From NCBI RefSeq assembly GCF_000761445.1, contig NZ_KN196470.1, forward strand, positions 371,115 through 435,114: a stretch of DNA of 64,000 nucleotides, in the 5' to 3' direction. The DNA is from Oleiagrimonas soli (GTDB taxonomy: Bacteria > Pseudomonadota > Gammaproteobacteria > Xanthomonadales > Rhodanobacteraceae). Position 1 is the stretch's first letter, and each line of letters begins with the position of its first letter. The notes under the pieces are model-generated. The model had not been told where the DNA came from. It worked only from the letters and a program-made list of their open reading frames with translations, and searched no databases. This document shows positions 8,870-18,541 of this stretch, piece after piece. The position numbers and the translations under genes were made by a program.

Positions 8870-9238
8870 GTGCATATTAATTGTTACTTGTTTTCAATTG
8901 CACGCTGATAATGTAATGTAACAAAGTCCCGACCTGAATCTAGGTCGGGACTTTGTTGTGAAGGTGATCATACTTGTTCTTAGGTACAGAGCTATAACGT
9001 GAAATTCATTGTATCGGCGGGTTCGGTGGCCCAGGTCTGGTGCTAGGGCGTTGGCATAGGGGTGAACTTACCTCCGCATCACTTTGTCTAAACAAAAGTT
9101 TGTGCTCCCCAACGCGAAGTGAACCGGCTTCATGAGATGGCAGGGACTGTCGGCTCAGATTCTTGTATGCTGGCAAGCTTATTGATTAAAGGTGCTCGGC
9201 AAGCATGCCGGGTGGATTCAACACAAAGAGGTACAACC
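8870..9238. other. 369-bp AT-richer intergenic region
   Basis: It contains the hairpin at 8920-8957 and then about 280 bp without a credible gene. GC-rich composition returns near 9230. The upstream region of the OmpH-like gene must carry its promoter, but I cannot fix the elements. Confidence 0.45.
8920..8957 (+). terminator. Perfect 16-bp hairpin, probable terminator
   Basis: AACAAAGTCCCGACCT (8920-8935) pairs exactly with AGGTCGGGACTTTGTT (8942-8957) around a 6-base loop. It stands 50 bp after the stop of the small secreted protein. The A-rich left foot and T-rich right foot fit a rho-independent terminator that could work in both directions, although no long T run follows. Confidence 0.8.
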
Positions 9239-9823
9239 ATGTTTTCACATCGTGTCGTGATCGCCGCTGCGCTGGCCGGTCTGTTCGCGCTGCCGGCGCT
9301 TCCGGCCCAGGCGCAGACTTCGCTCGGCGGCAAGGTGGCTGGCGTCTGCATGCTTTCGCGTGACCAGGTGCTGGCGCAGTCGAAGGTTGGCCAGGCGGCC
9401 AGCGAGCGTATGCAGCAACTGGCGCAGCAGGCGGGTGCCGCCGTGAAGAAGGCGCGTGATCCGCTGCAGAGCGATATCCAGCAGTTCCAGCAGCAGGCGC
9501 AGAGCATGCAGCCGCAGCAGCGCGAAGAGAAGCAGAAGCAGTTGCAGCAGCGCATGGCCCAGGTGCAGCAGGAAGCGCAGGAATACGATCAGCGCCTGCG
9601 CATTACCCGCGCTCAGGCCATGAGCCGCATCGGCAATGAGATCGGACCGCTGCTGTCCGGTATCTACAAGCGCCAGGATTGCGGCGTGCTGCTGGACCGC
9701 GATTCGGTGCTCGGTGGCAACGAAGCCAACGACCTGACCGACGACGTCGTCAAGGCGCTGGACGCCAAGATGAGCACCATCAGCTTCAGCCTGGCTCCGC
9801 TGCCGAAGCAGAACGGCAAGTAA
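9239..9823 (+). CDS. OmpH/Skp-like periplasmic protein
   Basis: A 194-residue protein with a Sec signal peptide (cleavage near AQAQT, about residue 26), followed by a long Gln-rich helical stretch (about residues 45-150) predicted as coiled coil, as in the tentacles of the OmpH/Skp chaperone. The C-terminal part (RQDCGVLLDRDSVL, about residues 145-160) matches the OmpH family ending. Skp-type proteins hold unfolded outer-membrane proteins in the periplasm. This copy is not next to bamA or lpxD, the usual home of skp, so it is likely a paralogue. AAAGAGG precedes the ATG at 9239; the open frame extends upstream to 9119 without support. Confidence 0.8.
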   Translation: MFSHRVVIAAALAGLFALPALPAQAQTSLGGKVAGVCMLSRDQVLAQSKVGQAASERMQQLAQQAGAAVKKARDPLQSDIQQFQQQAQSMQPQQREEKQKQLQQRMAQVQQEAQEYDQRLRITRAQAMSRIGNEIGPLLSGIYKRQDCGVLLDRDSVLGGNEANDLTDDVVKALDAKMSTISFSLAPLPKQNGK

Positions 9824-9850
9824 GCCAACCGCTGTAACGCGTTACCTGAC

Positions 9851-9881
9851 AACGCCCCGGCCACTTTGTGGCCGGGGCGTT
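9851..9881. terminator. Terminator between convergent genes
   Basis: AACGCCCCGGCCAC (9851-9864) pairs perfectly with GTGGCCGGGGCGTT (9868-9881) around a TTT loop and is followed by GTCTTTT. It lies between the OmpH-like gene and the convergent oxygenase gene and probably serves both. Confidence 0.88.
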
Positions 9882-9887
9882 GTCTTT

Positions 9888-10619
9888 TCAGGTGCGCCGG
9901 AAGGTCACCACCAGCACATCGCGGTGCGCTTCGTGGCTGGGGTCGTGCGGTGTCACGGGCGTCACGCCGTGGAACACGCGGGCGTCGTCAACCAGGGCCG
10001 CATCCAGCGGCCGGGCCAGCGTGAAGCTGCCCAGTTCGGTGCCGTCCGGCGCGTGGATGGTGGTCGTGCCGCTGTCGATGTTGCAGCGCTCGACCAGCAG
10101 CACCAGCACGTAGTCCACGCCGTCGCGATGCACGCCTTCGGGCGTCGGCCGCCCGGCCCAGTCCGGATGCGCCTCGATGCGGAACTGGTGGATTTCCACG
10201 TGCCAGGCCGAAACCGAAGGGGCCAGCGTGCCGAACAGCGACCAGGCGTATTTCAGCACCGTGGTCAGGGTCGGGCCCGACGCGATGGCCGGTTCCACCG
10301 GTGGGTACCAACGTTCGATCCCGCCGTTCAGGCGGTTGTATTCCAGGCTCTGGAAGTGCGGCTGGGGAGCCTGTGCCTGGATGCCGTGCTCGCGGTCGAT
10401 GCGGAACACCGCGTGCCGCCGCCGCCGGTAGCGGCCCTGGTCGGCCATGAAGGTATCCAGCTGCAGCCGGTTCCAACTGTCGGCGAAGGCGTCCCAATCG
10501 CTCAGATCGCCGGTGTGCGTGAGCAGGGCGTTCAGCGCCGGCCCCTGCACGAAGGCATAGCCGTGCTCGGCGAGCGAGGCGAGGCTGGGCGCTTCCTGGG
10601 AAGGATGGGGTGTCTGCAT
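9888..10619 (-). CDS. 2OG-Fe dioxygenase family protein
   Basis: A 243-residue protein of the 2OG-Fe dioxygenase family (the family that includes L-isoleucine 4-hydroxylase and BsmA-like proteins). The Fe ligands are visible: H164-R-D166 (motif VHRDGVDY) and distal H217 (VFHGVTPV), with Arg residues near 233 and 241 placed to bind 2-oxoglutarate. Members hydroxylate free amino acids or small substrates; the substrate here cannot be told. It is cytoplasmic, with no signal peptide, and stands alone, convergent with the OmpH-like gene and divergent from the next one. Confidence 0.82.
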   Translation of the reverse strand: MQTPHPSQEAPSLASLAEHGYAFVQGPALNALLTHTGDLSDWDAFADSWNRLQLDTFMADQGRYRRRRHAVFRIDREHGIQAQAPQPHFQSLEYNRLNGGIERWYPPVEPAIASGPTLTTVLKYAWSLFGTLAPSVSAWHVEIHQFRIEAHPDWAGRPTPEGVHRDGVDYVLVLLVERCNIDSGTTTIHAPDGTELGSFTLARPLDAALVDDARVFHGVTPVTPHDPSHEAHRDVLVVTFRRT

Positions 10620-10791
10620 GTCCGAATGGTAACCGTTCGCAGGTGGGCGCGACGCTGGCTGAATCTATCGAGGCCTCTCGTCGCGCGAATTGATGCTGGT
10701 CAATATCTCGCGCGGCCGCGGCGCGCATGCTGCCAGTCCGGTGCCCGGTGGGCACGGAGTCGTGTTCGATGACGAACAGGAGAATCTAGCC

Positions 10792-11208
10792 ATGAAACGT
10801 ACCGTTCTTTTCACCCTTCTGCTGGCGGTCGCGCCGCTGGTCGTCGCGCAGCCACAGGCGCAAAAACGCGGGCAGGTTCCGACGCAGAACCGCACGCAGA
10901 TGCAGCAGAACACGCAAAATCGTATCTACGGAAGCCAACTGATGACGCCGGCCGAGCGCGCGTCCTACCGGCAGCGCATGATGACGGCGAAGACCCAGGC
11001 CGAGCGTGAGCGCATTCGCGCCGAGCATCACAAGGCCATGCAGGAGCGGGCGCGTCAGCGCGGCATGACCTTGCCGGACATGCCCATGCAGCAGCCGATG
11101 CGTCGCGGCATGCAGGGGCAGGGCCAGGGGCAAGGACAAGGTCAGGGCGGCGGCAGGATGCGGCAGATGGGCACGCAGGGAAATCAGGGCGGCCAGAACG
11201 GCAATTGA
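10792..11208 (+). CDS. Small secreted Gln/Met/Arg-rich protein
   Basis: A 138-residue exported protein with a signal peptide (MKRTVLFTLLLAVAPLVVAQ). The mature part holds the motif LMTPAERASYRQRMMTAKTQ, then a charged helix (ERERIRAEHHKAMQERARQRG), and ends in a GQ dipeptide repeat at residues about 110-121 with Gly/Gln-rich flanks. The LTxxER-type helix is vaguely like CpxP/Spy-type periplasmic proteins, but the match is too weak to assign. The AGGAG site upstream supports the ATG at 10792. It is a single gene between two opposite-strand genes. Confidence 0.65.
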   Translation: MKRTVLFTLLLAVAPLVVAQPQAQKRGQVPTQNRTQMQQNTQNRIYGSQLMTPAERASYRQRMMTAKTQAERERIRAEHHKAMQERARQRGMTLPDMPMQQPMRRGMQGQGQGQGQGQGGGRMRQMGTQGNQGGQNGN

Positions 11209-11259
11209 CCGACCCCGGGTGTGCCTCGCTGAGGCGGATCGCCTTCCGCGCGAGCCGCC

Positions 11260-12035
11260 TCAGCTGCGCATGCCGATGCCGCGATGCAGCAGGAACAGGC
11301 CGAAGCCGCCCAGCGTCACGGCGAAGAACGCCATCACCGCATAGGCCACGCCGATGTGGATGTCCGACACGCCGAGCATGCCGTAGCGGAACGCGTTGAC
11401 CATGTACAGGATCGGATTGGCCAGCGAAATGGTGTGCCACGGCTCGCCGAGCTGGTCGATCGAGTAGAACACGCCGCCCAGATAGGTCAGCGGCGTCAGC
11501 ACGAAGCTGGGCACGATGGCGATATCGTCGAACTTCTTGGCGAACACCGCATTCACGAAACCGGCCAGCGCGAACACCATCGAGGTCAGCATCGCCGTGG
11601 TCAGCGTGATCAGCGGGTGTTCGACGTGCAGGGACGTGAAGGCGGTCGAGATCAGCAGCACGATCACGCCCAGGGTCAGGCCGCGCACCATCGCGCCGAT
11701 GATGTAGCCGGACAGGATCACCCAGCTGGGCGTCGGCGAAACCAGCATTTCCTCGACGAAGCGCTGGAACTTGGCGCCGAAGAACGAGCTGGTGATGTTG
11801 CCGTAGCTGTTGGTGATGATCTGCATCATCACCAGGCCGGGCACGAGGTACGTCATGTAGGGGTAGCCATGCACGTTGTGCAGGTGGCTGCCGATGACGG
11901 TGCCGAAGATGATGAAGTACAGCGAGGCGGTGATCGCCGGCGGAATCAGCGTCTGCGACCAGATGCGCACGATGCGCATGATTTCGCGGCGGACGATGGT
12001 CTTCAGCGCGACCAGGTTGTGCGTGAAGGTGTGGC

Positions 12036-12039
<4 letters not shown>
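11260..12039 (-). CDS. yadH: ABC-2 type exporter permease (YadH-like)
   Basis: A 259-residue integral membrane protein with six predicted membrane segments and the ABC-2 permease pattern: an N-terminal cytoplasmic helix (LKTIVRREIMRIVRIWSQT), then core segments including YLVPGLVMMQIITNSYGN and LTPLTYLGGVFYSIDQLGE. It matches E. coli YadH (256 aa). It overlaps the upstream ATPase gene by 4 bp (ATGA), so the two subunits are made together. The substrate is unknown for this family. Confidence 0.9.
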
Positions 12040-12977
<938 letters not shown>

Positions 12978-13184
12978 GACGCGGGATTCCGGAAAGGCAA
13001 GCCATCGAGGGTGATGGTCCTGCGGGGAAATTCAAGGGTTCGGCGGGACGCGTCGTTCCGAAACGCCGCACGGGCGACGACGGGCGACGGTTTCCAGCCG
13101 GGTCGCAGCCTTCTATGATAGCGGGCTTGTCCACATGCACCATGCCGGCGCGGTGCACGCAGCGTTTCCCGGCATCCGAATCCC

Positions 13185-13934
13185 ATGGTCGAACACTTCC
13201 CGCTCCGCCTCGTCGACAGCTTCATGCTCGCGCCGACGGTCCGTCACCTCGCCTTCGAGCGCGTGGACGGCGTGCCGTTGCAGTTCCGGCCCGGCCAGTT
13301 CCTGCAGGTGCATTTCCACTACGACGACGGCACCCCGACCAAGCGCAGCTATTCGGTGGCCACGGTCGGTGCGGAAGGCGCGACTTCGGTGCAGCGCATC
13401 GAGATCGCGGTCAGCTACGTCGAAGGCGGCGCCGCGACCAAGCTGCTGGGCGAACTCGAACATGGCCAGGAGATCGAGGCCAGCGGCCCGTACGGCCGCT
13501 TCTGCCTGATGGACGAAGACGCCAACTGCCGCTATCTGCTGATCGCCACCGGCACCGGCGTCACGCCGTACCGCGCGATGCTGCCGCAGATCGGCGCCTT
13601 GCTGCGCGCGCGCGATTGCGAAGTGGTGCTGCTGTACGGCGCACGCAACGAGACCGAGCTGCTCTACGGCGAGGAATTCGAGGCGTTCGCGCGCGAGCAC
13701 GAGGGCTTCCACTTCCATCCCTGCCTGAGCCGCGGCGCACGCCCGGACCCGCGTCCGCACGACCGTCTGGGCTACGTGCAGAGCGTGTTGCCGGAGTTCG
13801 AGCCCGATCCGGAGCGCGACATCGCCTACCTGTGCGGCAACCCGAACATGGTCGATGCCGCCTTCGCCGAACTCAAGGAGCGTGGCCTGTCGGTCCGCCA
13901 GATCCGTCGCGAGAAGTACATTTCCTCGCGCTGA
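13185..13934 (+). CDS. fpr: Ferredoxin--NADP(+) reductase
   Basis: A 249-residue flavoprotein. The FAD domain carries RSYSVA (binding FAD phosphate) and YVEGGAATKLL (family motif GGxxT/S); the NADP domain carries GTGVTPYRAML (pyrophosphate loop) and CGNPNMVDAAF near the C-terminus. The protein ends REKYISSR rather than the aromatic residue seen in plant-type reductases. Fpr-type enzymes exchange electrons between NADPH and ferredoxin or flavodoxin, often in oxidative-stress defence or iron-sulfur assembly. It is cytosolic and divergent from the YadGH exporter. Confidence 0.9.
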   Translation: MVEHFPLRLVDSFMLAPTVRHLAFERVDGVPLQFRPGQFLQVHFHYDDGTPTKRSYSVATVGAEGATSVQRIEIAVSYVEGGAATKLLGELEHGQEIEASGPYGRFCLMDEDANCRYLLIATGTGVTPYRAMLPQIGALLRARDCEVVLLYGARNETELLYGEEFEAFAREHEGFHFHPCLSRGARPDPRPHDRLGYVQSVLPEFEPDPERDIAYLCGNPNMVDAAFAELKERGLSVRQIRREKYISSR

Positions 13935-14160
13935 GCCTTCGTGAAGCCAGTCGCACTACGTGCATGCGGCGCCGTCGGAAACGCGAACCGCTTCCAAAAA
14001 ACGCGCGTGGCGGAAATAAAGCGTGATCCAGCGCACAGCGCGTGGTCGGCCATAGGTTCTATGCCGGTGTTTGTGCGACTTTGGTCACGAAAACCCATGT
14101 GGAAACAGCGACATCCTGTCCTCGAGCTTGTTGCGACAAGTGCTTTGCGAGGGCGCGATC

Positions 14161-14520
14161 ATGGGCAAGCGACAAACACGGAACCGTTGGATGTGGGGCG
14201 CATGCTGCGCGCTGGCGCTACTGGGCGTGCAGGTACCCGCGGCACAGGCAGCGGATGGTCGTATCACGTTCCACGGTGCGGTGCGCACGCCGACTTGCGC
14301 GCCGGCAGTCCCGGCGGCCGCGTCGCCGCGGGCGGTCGAAACGGCCGTGCTGGCCTGCCCGGAGACGGCCACGGCGGGCAAGGCGTCCTCCGCGCGACTG
14401 TATTCGGTGCAGGTGGAAGCGATGCCTGGCGACATGCTGCAGGGCGAAGCCTATGCCTACTTCGCCGGCTACGTGCAGCAGCGCAGCGATCTCAAGCTGG
14501 TGGTGCAGCGCTTCGAGTGA
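14161..14520 (+). CDS. Small exported protein with pilin-like start
   Basis: A 119-residue protein with a signal peptide (cleavage near AAQAAD, about residue 31). The mature N-terminus ADGRITFHGAVRTPTCAP resembles the first strand of type 1 pilins, including the major pilin of the neighbouring operon (DGTITINGKVIAQTCQV). It has two mature Cys, but it lacks the usual pilin C-terminal strand ending in Tyr-Gln, so it is either a shortened pilin-like protein or an unrelated beta protein. It is convergent with the fimbrial operon 212 bp away. Confidence 0.6.
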   Translation: MGKRQTRNRWMWGACCALALLGVQVPAAQAADGRITFHGAVRTPTCAPAVPAAASPRAVETAVLACPETATAGKASSARLYSVQVEAMPGDMLQGEAYAYFAGYVQQRSDLKLVVQRFE

Positions 14521-14732
14521 AGCGTGGCTGGGAGCGGCGTGATGCCGCGCCTTCCACCGTGTCATACGCTGGTGCCGAAACATGGGCGGCGTGACGACGG
14601 GTCGCGCTCGAATCGGCGCATGCACGCCCGGGTCGATCGCCGCCTGCTTCAGCTGCCATGCGTTGCGTATCTTCGCCGGTGTCCGCGGCGTATCGCACGC
14701 GCCGGCGCATGGCGCGGTGTCCAGATCGCCGA

Positions 14733-15785
14733 TTACTGGTAGTTGATCGTGTAGGTCGCCACGCCTTTGACGTTGCCGCTGCTGACCGTCGCGCCGGTTT
14801 GGTAGTAGCGCGCGTAGAGGTCGATGTTGTAGCTGCTCGCGGCCGTGGTTCCGGTATTGATGGCGGTGCCGAAGGTGACCGGCGTGGTGCCGTCGGCCTT
14901 GAGAATCTGCACGCCGACGCCGGTGGCGTAGCCGGTACCGGTGGTCGGGGCGATCACGCCCGTGGCACCTGACTGCGGATTGGTGGTGTCCAGCGTGATG
15001 AAGACATGCAGACCGTTGGGGCACTGCGTCAGCAGCAGGCTGAAGGGCGTGTTCGCCGCCGTCGTGCCCTGGCTGGTGAGCTGCTGGGTGTTGACCATCG
15101 GCAGCGCGACCGACTTGCTGACCGAGCCCGGATCGATGGAGCAGGTGGGCACCTGGATGTGGATGATGGCGTTGACGTTGAAGGTTTCCACCGTCCGCGG
15201 GGCCACGGACCCGTTGCACCTCCAGTACGAACCGAAGAACAGCTTCGGGTTGTCGCAGATATCGATTTTCCATTGCGACAGCTGCCCGCTGAGCGTGCTG
15301 TTGTCGGGCGGCAGATAGGGGCCGGTGTACACCAGCTGCAGATTGGTGGGCACGCTGAACGTGCCGCTGCCCGTCGGGTAGTAGGGATACAGCGCCAGCA
15401 GGGTGCTGGCGTCTGGATGCAGCAGGCGGTACGAGACGCCCGGGATGCCGGTGGGCATCAGGGTGTTGTCGCCGTTGACCGGCGTCGACGGGGCGATGGT
15501 GTTGAAGATGCCACCGTTGGTATTGCCGTCGCATGTCAGGACGGGCGGGTTGGCCGGGCTGGCCGCGTTCGACGTCCACAGTACCGATCCGACCTGGGTG
15601 CTCGGCGTCAGCGTGATGGTGCCGGCGTTGAAGGTTACGGTGGTGGCCGCGCCGGAAGTGAACGCGCAGTCGGCCAGCGCGGCGCGCGGCATCCACGCCA
15701 GCGCCAGCAGGAGCAGGCCGACAAACCACGTCGCGGCCGCAACCGGGCGGCCGCTGGAGCGGGATGGTGCAAGGGCGTGCTGCAT
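14733..15785 (-). CDS. Fimbrial tip/minor subunit, two-domain
   Basis: A 350-residue fimbrial protein with a long N-terminal signal region (cleavage near ALADC, about residue 40). The N-terminal half looks like a lectin-type adhesin domain; the C-terminal half (from about residue 205, HIQVPTCSIDPGSVSKSVAL) is a pilin domain ending ATYTINYQ, the donor-strand pattern with penultimate Tyr used by chaperone-usher pilins. Two-domain subunits of this size at the end of such operons are normally tip adhesins. Its start overlaps the usher stop by one base, so expression is coupled. The receptor is unknown. Confidence 0.8.
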   Translation of the reverse strand: MQHALAPSRSSGRPVAAATWFVGLLLLALAWMPRAALADCAFTSGAATTVTFNAGTITLTPSTQVGSVLWTSNAASPANPPVLTCDGNTNGGIFNTIAPSTPVNGDNTLMPTGIPGVSYRLLHPDASTLLALYPYYPTGSGTFSVPTNLQLVYTGPYLPPDNSTLSGQLSQWKIDICDNPKLFFGSYWRCNGSVAPRTVETFNVNAIIHIQVPTCSIDPGSVSKSVALPMVNTQQLTSQGTTAANTPFSLLLTQCPNGLHVFITLDTTNPQSGATGVIAPTTGTGYATGVGVQILKADGTTPVTFGTAINTGTTAASSYNIDLYARYYQTGATVSSGNVKGVATYTINYQ

Positions 15786-18541
15786 CAGGATTTCCCCTCG
15801 CTGGCAGGCGTGGTCGGTGACGCGGCGCAGGTCACGTCGATCACCGTGCGGGCTTCGGTCTGGCCGCTGCGGGCAGGCAGCGTGTAGTCGAAGTGGCAGG
15901 TATGGGACGTCGACTGCGCGTTTTTCCAGGTCGCGCTGAGGCGTCCATGGTCGTTCGTCACGCGCAGCAGCGCCAGTCCGGCTTGGCCGACCACGCCCTG
16001 GTTCTGTCCCTTGGCGTCGATCACCTCGGCACCGAACGGCACCGACTTTCCGTCGGCAAGGTGCAGGCGTGCGATCAGGGCGCGGCCGTGACGGGTCTTG
16101 AAGTCCAGCATGACCAGGGCGCCGGCGTACGGCGCGACCTGCTCGCTGGTGCTGTTCAGCTGCACGTCCAGCGAGAGTCCCTGCGGGTCCAGGCGAACGG
16201 TGTTGAGCTGGTACGGATTCAGGTACGGCACCAGGGCGTACCCCGAGCGGTCCACGCGCACGCCCGATGCGTTGGTCACGCGCGCGCCCACCGCGCCGGG
16301 AGCGTGCACGATGCCGACGGTGTCGCCGGTCGGCTGGCCGAACGTGACGCCGCCCGGATGCACGGCCACCGCGCCGCTGGCGTTGAACGAGGCCTGGGAA
16401 TACGAGTTGCCCTTGCCATAGCTGGCGCCGAACACGGCGTAGCGGCCGCGGTAGGTGCCGTTGACCGAACTCGCGTTGCCGCCGTTGTCGGCATGCGCGG
16501 TGGTGACGCCGTAGGTGAACTGGTTGTCCGCGCCGAGGCTGCCGTTGAGCATGGCCTGCTCCTGCGCGCCGGTCTCGTTGTCGTGGTTGTAGTTCAGCGT
16601 GAAGCTGGGCGCGTGCGCGGCTTCGCCGAGCGGAATGCTCACGCCGACGAAGACCTGGTTGTCGTAGCGGCCCTGCGGACCCCGCGTGCGCGTTGCGGAG
16701 ACGTTGTAGCTGACGCTGTGGAACTGGTTGTTGTAACCGACCTGGAACTGCGTGTCGCTGCCGCTGCGCTGCCAGTAGTCGCTGATCGACGCATTGGCGT
16801 AGAGCGAGCCTCCGCGCTGGCCCAGGCGCTGGTTGAGCGACAGCGTGAAGTGGTTGCGGCGATGTACCAGGCCGGAGGCGACCTGTCCGGTATCGCTGAC
16901 GGACAGGTTGCCGGCCAGCGCGGCCTGCTGCGCCGGGGTCAACGCGCTATCGACCGGCACGCCGTCGATGGTCGACAGGTCGGACGGCAGGTACTGGGTC
17001 AGGTCCAGGCCGCGACGCGCGTAGTCGCGGGCGCGGACGGCGTCGGTCAGGCTCAGGAAACCGCTGCTGGAATAGCGGTAGGCGGCCACGCTCAACGCCG
17101 TCTGCGAGCTGGGGATGATCTTGCTGTAGCTCAGGCGCACGCTCTGACCGTCCATGGCCCGGTGACCGGGGATGGTGGTTGCGGCCTGCGTCACGTCCAC
17201 GGCGAAGGCGCCGTAGCGGGTGTTGAACGCGCCGCCGACCAGGGCCGCAGCGTAGCCCTGCGAGCCCTGCAGGCCGGCGTAACCGGTGAACAGGTTGCTG
17301 AAGCCATGCTGCGCGGTGGCCTGGATCAGGGTCGGCTCGTTGGCGATCAGGAGATTGCGCAGACGTCCCGCGGCGATGTCGAAGCGCGTGGTGCCGGCGC
17401 GAAGCAACTGCGCGACCGAGGCATAGGGCACCGAGAAACTATGTGTACGGCCGTCGGCCTCGGTGACGGTGACGCGCAGGTCGCCGCCATAGCCGGTCGG
17501 GTACAGGTCGTCGATGGTGAACGGGCCCGGCGACACGCTGGTCTGGTAGATCTGCACGCCGTTCTGCGTGACCGTCACCTTGGCGTTGGTCTCGGCCACG
17601 CCGCGCACCACCGGCGCGTAGCCGCGCAGCGACTGCGGCAGCATGCGGTCGTCGGTGCCCAGCTGCACGCCGCGCAGGCCGAGGCTGTCGAAGACCGTGC
17701 CGTCGGTGTAGCTGTCGCCCAGGGTCAGCGTCGAACGCAGCGACGGGAGGTCGCGCTGCGCGTAGGCGGCGATGTTGGTCCAGCGTTGCCGCGATGGCGT
17801 GCCGTTGCTGGTCGATTGCCAGGTTGCGGTCGATTGCTGGCGCAGATGCCAGAGCCCGACATTCAGGCCGGCGTTGAGGCCGAGGTAGGTACTGGTCTGG
17901 CGGATGCCGTTGCTGTCGGTGCGGTAGGTGTTGAGGTTGTAGTTCAGCAACGCGGCCGGCACGCCGGCGTCCCACGACGACGGATTGACGTAACCGCGCG
18001 GCAACTGGTTCAGGTAAGCCTGCGGCACGCTGACGTCCAGGCGCAGGTCGGGTTGGTCGAAATGCGCCTTGGCGTCGGGAATCAGCTGGTCGATCTGCGG
18101 GCAGGCGTCGGCGGCTTTTGCGGATGTGCCTTCGGCCGGCGTCAGGCCCATGCGGTCCATGAGTTCCGGCGTCATGCAGGGCACGGCGCTGGCACCCGGC
18201 TTCGGCGCGACGAAGCGCACGTTCAGGCGGCCGATCCATTCCCGGTTGAGGTAGACGTCGAGGTTGTAGACGCCCGGCAGCACGATCGCGCCGTGCTCGA
18301 AGCGGCTGAGGTCGATCGCGCTGCGCGAACCGCCCGACAGCATGCTGGGATCGAAATCGGCGAAACCGCCTTCCGCGGAGGTGTTGGCGTCGCGCGCCGG
18401 TCCGGCCGCCGGTCCCGCCGCGGCGAAAACCGTGGCGGACAGGCCCCACAGGACCGAGGTCATCGCCACGCACAACGCCAGGCGCGCGGGCGTGTGCCCG
18501 CGAGCAGCCGGAGTCGAGCGCGTGGCGCGACGATGCTTCAT
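15785..18541 (-). CDS. fimD: Fimbrial outer-membrane usher
   Basis: A 918-residue usher with a signal peptide, an N-terminal chaperone-binding domain (VYNLDVYLNREWIGRLNVRF), a large beta-barrel with plug (FTIDDLYPTGYGGDLRVTVTEADGRTHSFS) and C-terminal domains ending in a Cys-containing motif (TCHFDYTLPARSGQT). Length and order fit the PapC/FimD family (about 800-900 aa). Ushers assemble pilins delivered by the periplasmic chaperone across the outer membrane. It overlaps the chaperone gene by 4 bp and the adhesin gene by 1 bp. Confidence 0.93.
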   Translation of the reverse strand: MKHRRATRSTPAARGHTPARLALCVAMTSVLWGLSATVFAAAGPAAGPARDANTSAEGGFADFDPSMLSGGSRSAIDLSRFEHGAIVLPGVYNLDVYLNREWIGRLNVRFVAPKPGASAVPCMTPELMDRMGLTPAEGTSAKAADACPQIDQLIPDAKAHFDQPDLRLDVSVPQAYLNQLPRGYVNPSSWDAGVPAALLNYNLNTYRTDSNGIRQTSTYLGLNAGLNVGLWHLRQQSTATWQSTSNGTPSRQRWTNIAAYAQRDLPSLRSTLTLGDSYTDGTVFDSLGLRGVQLGTDDRMLPQSLRGYAPVVRGVAETNAKVTVTQNGVQIYQTSVSPGPFTIDDLYPTGYGGDLRVTVTEADGRTHSFSVPYASVAQLLRAGTTRFDIAAGRLRNLLIANEPTLIQATAQHGFSNLFTGYAGLQGSQGYAAALVGGAFNTRYGAFAVDVTQAATTIPGHRAMDGQSVRLSYSKIIPSSQTALSVAAYRYSSSGFLSLTDAVRARDYARRGLDLTQYLPSDLSTIDGVPVDSALTPAQQAALAGNLSVSDTGQVASGLVHRRNHFTLSLNQRLGQRGGSLYANASISDYWQRSGSDTQFQVGYNNQFHSVSYNVSATRTRGPQGRYDNQVFVGVSIPLGEAAHAPSFTLNYNHDNETGAQEQAMLNGSLGADNQFTYGVTTAHADNGGNASSVNGTYRGRYAVFGASYGKGNSYSQASFNASGAVAVHPGGVTFGQPTGDTVGIVHAPGAVGARVTNASGVRVDRSGYALVPYLNPYQLNTVRLDPQGLSLDVQLNSTSEQVAPYAGALVMLDFKTRHGRALIARLHLADGKSVPFGAEVIDAKGQNQGVVGQAGLALLRVTNDHGRLSATWKNAQSTSHTCHFDYTLPARSGQTEARTVIDVTCAASPTTPASEGKS

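Noticed and set aside
11127-11160. GGGGCAGG-type short repeat
   Set aside because: It encodes the GQ dipeptide repeat at the end of the small secreted protein and needs no separate explanation.
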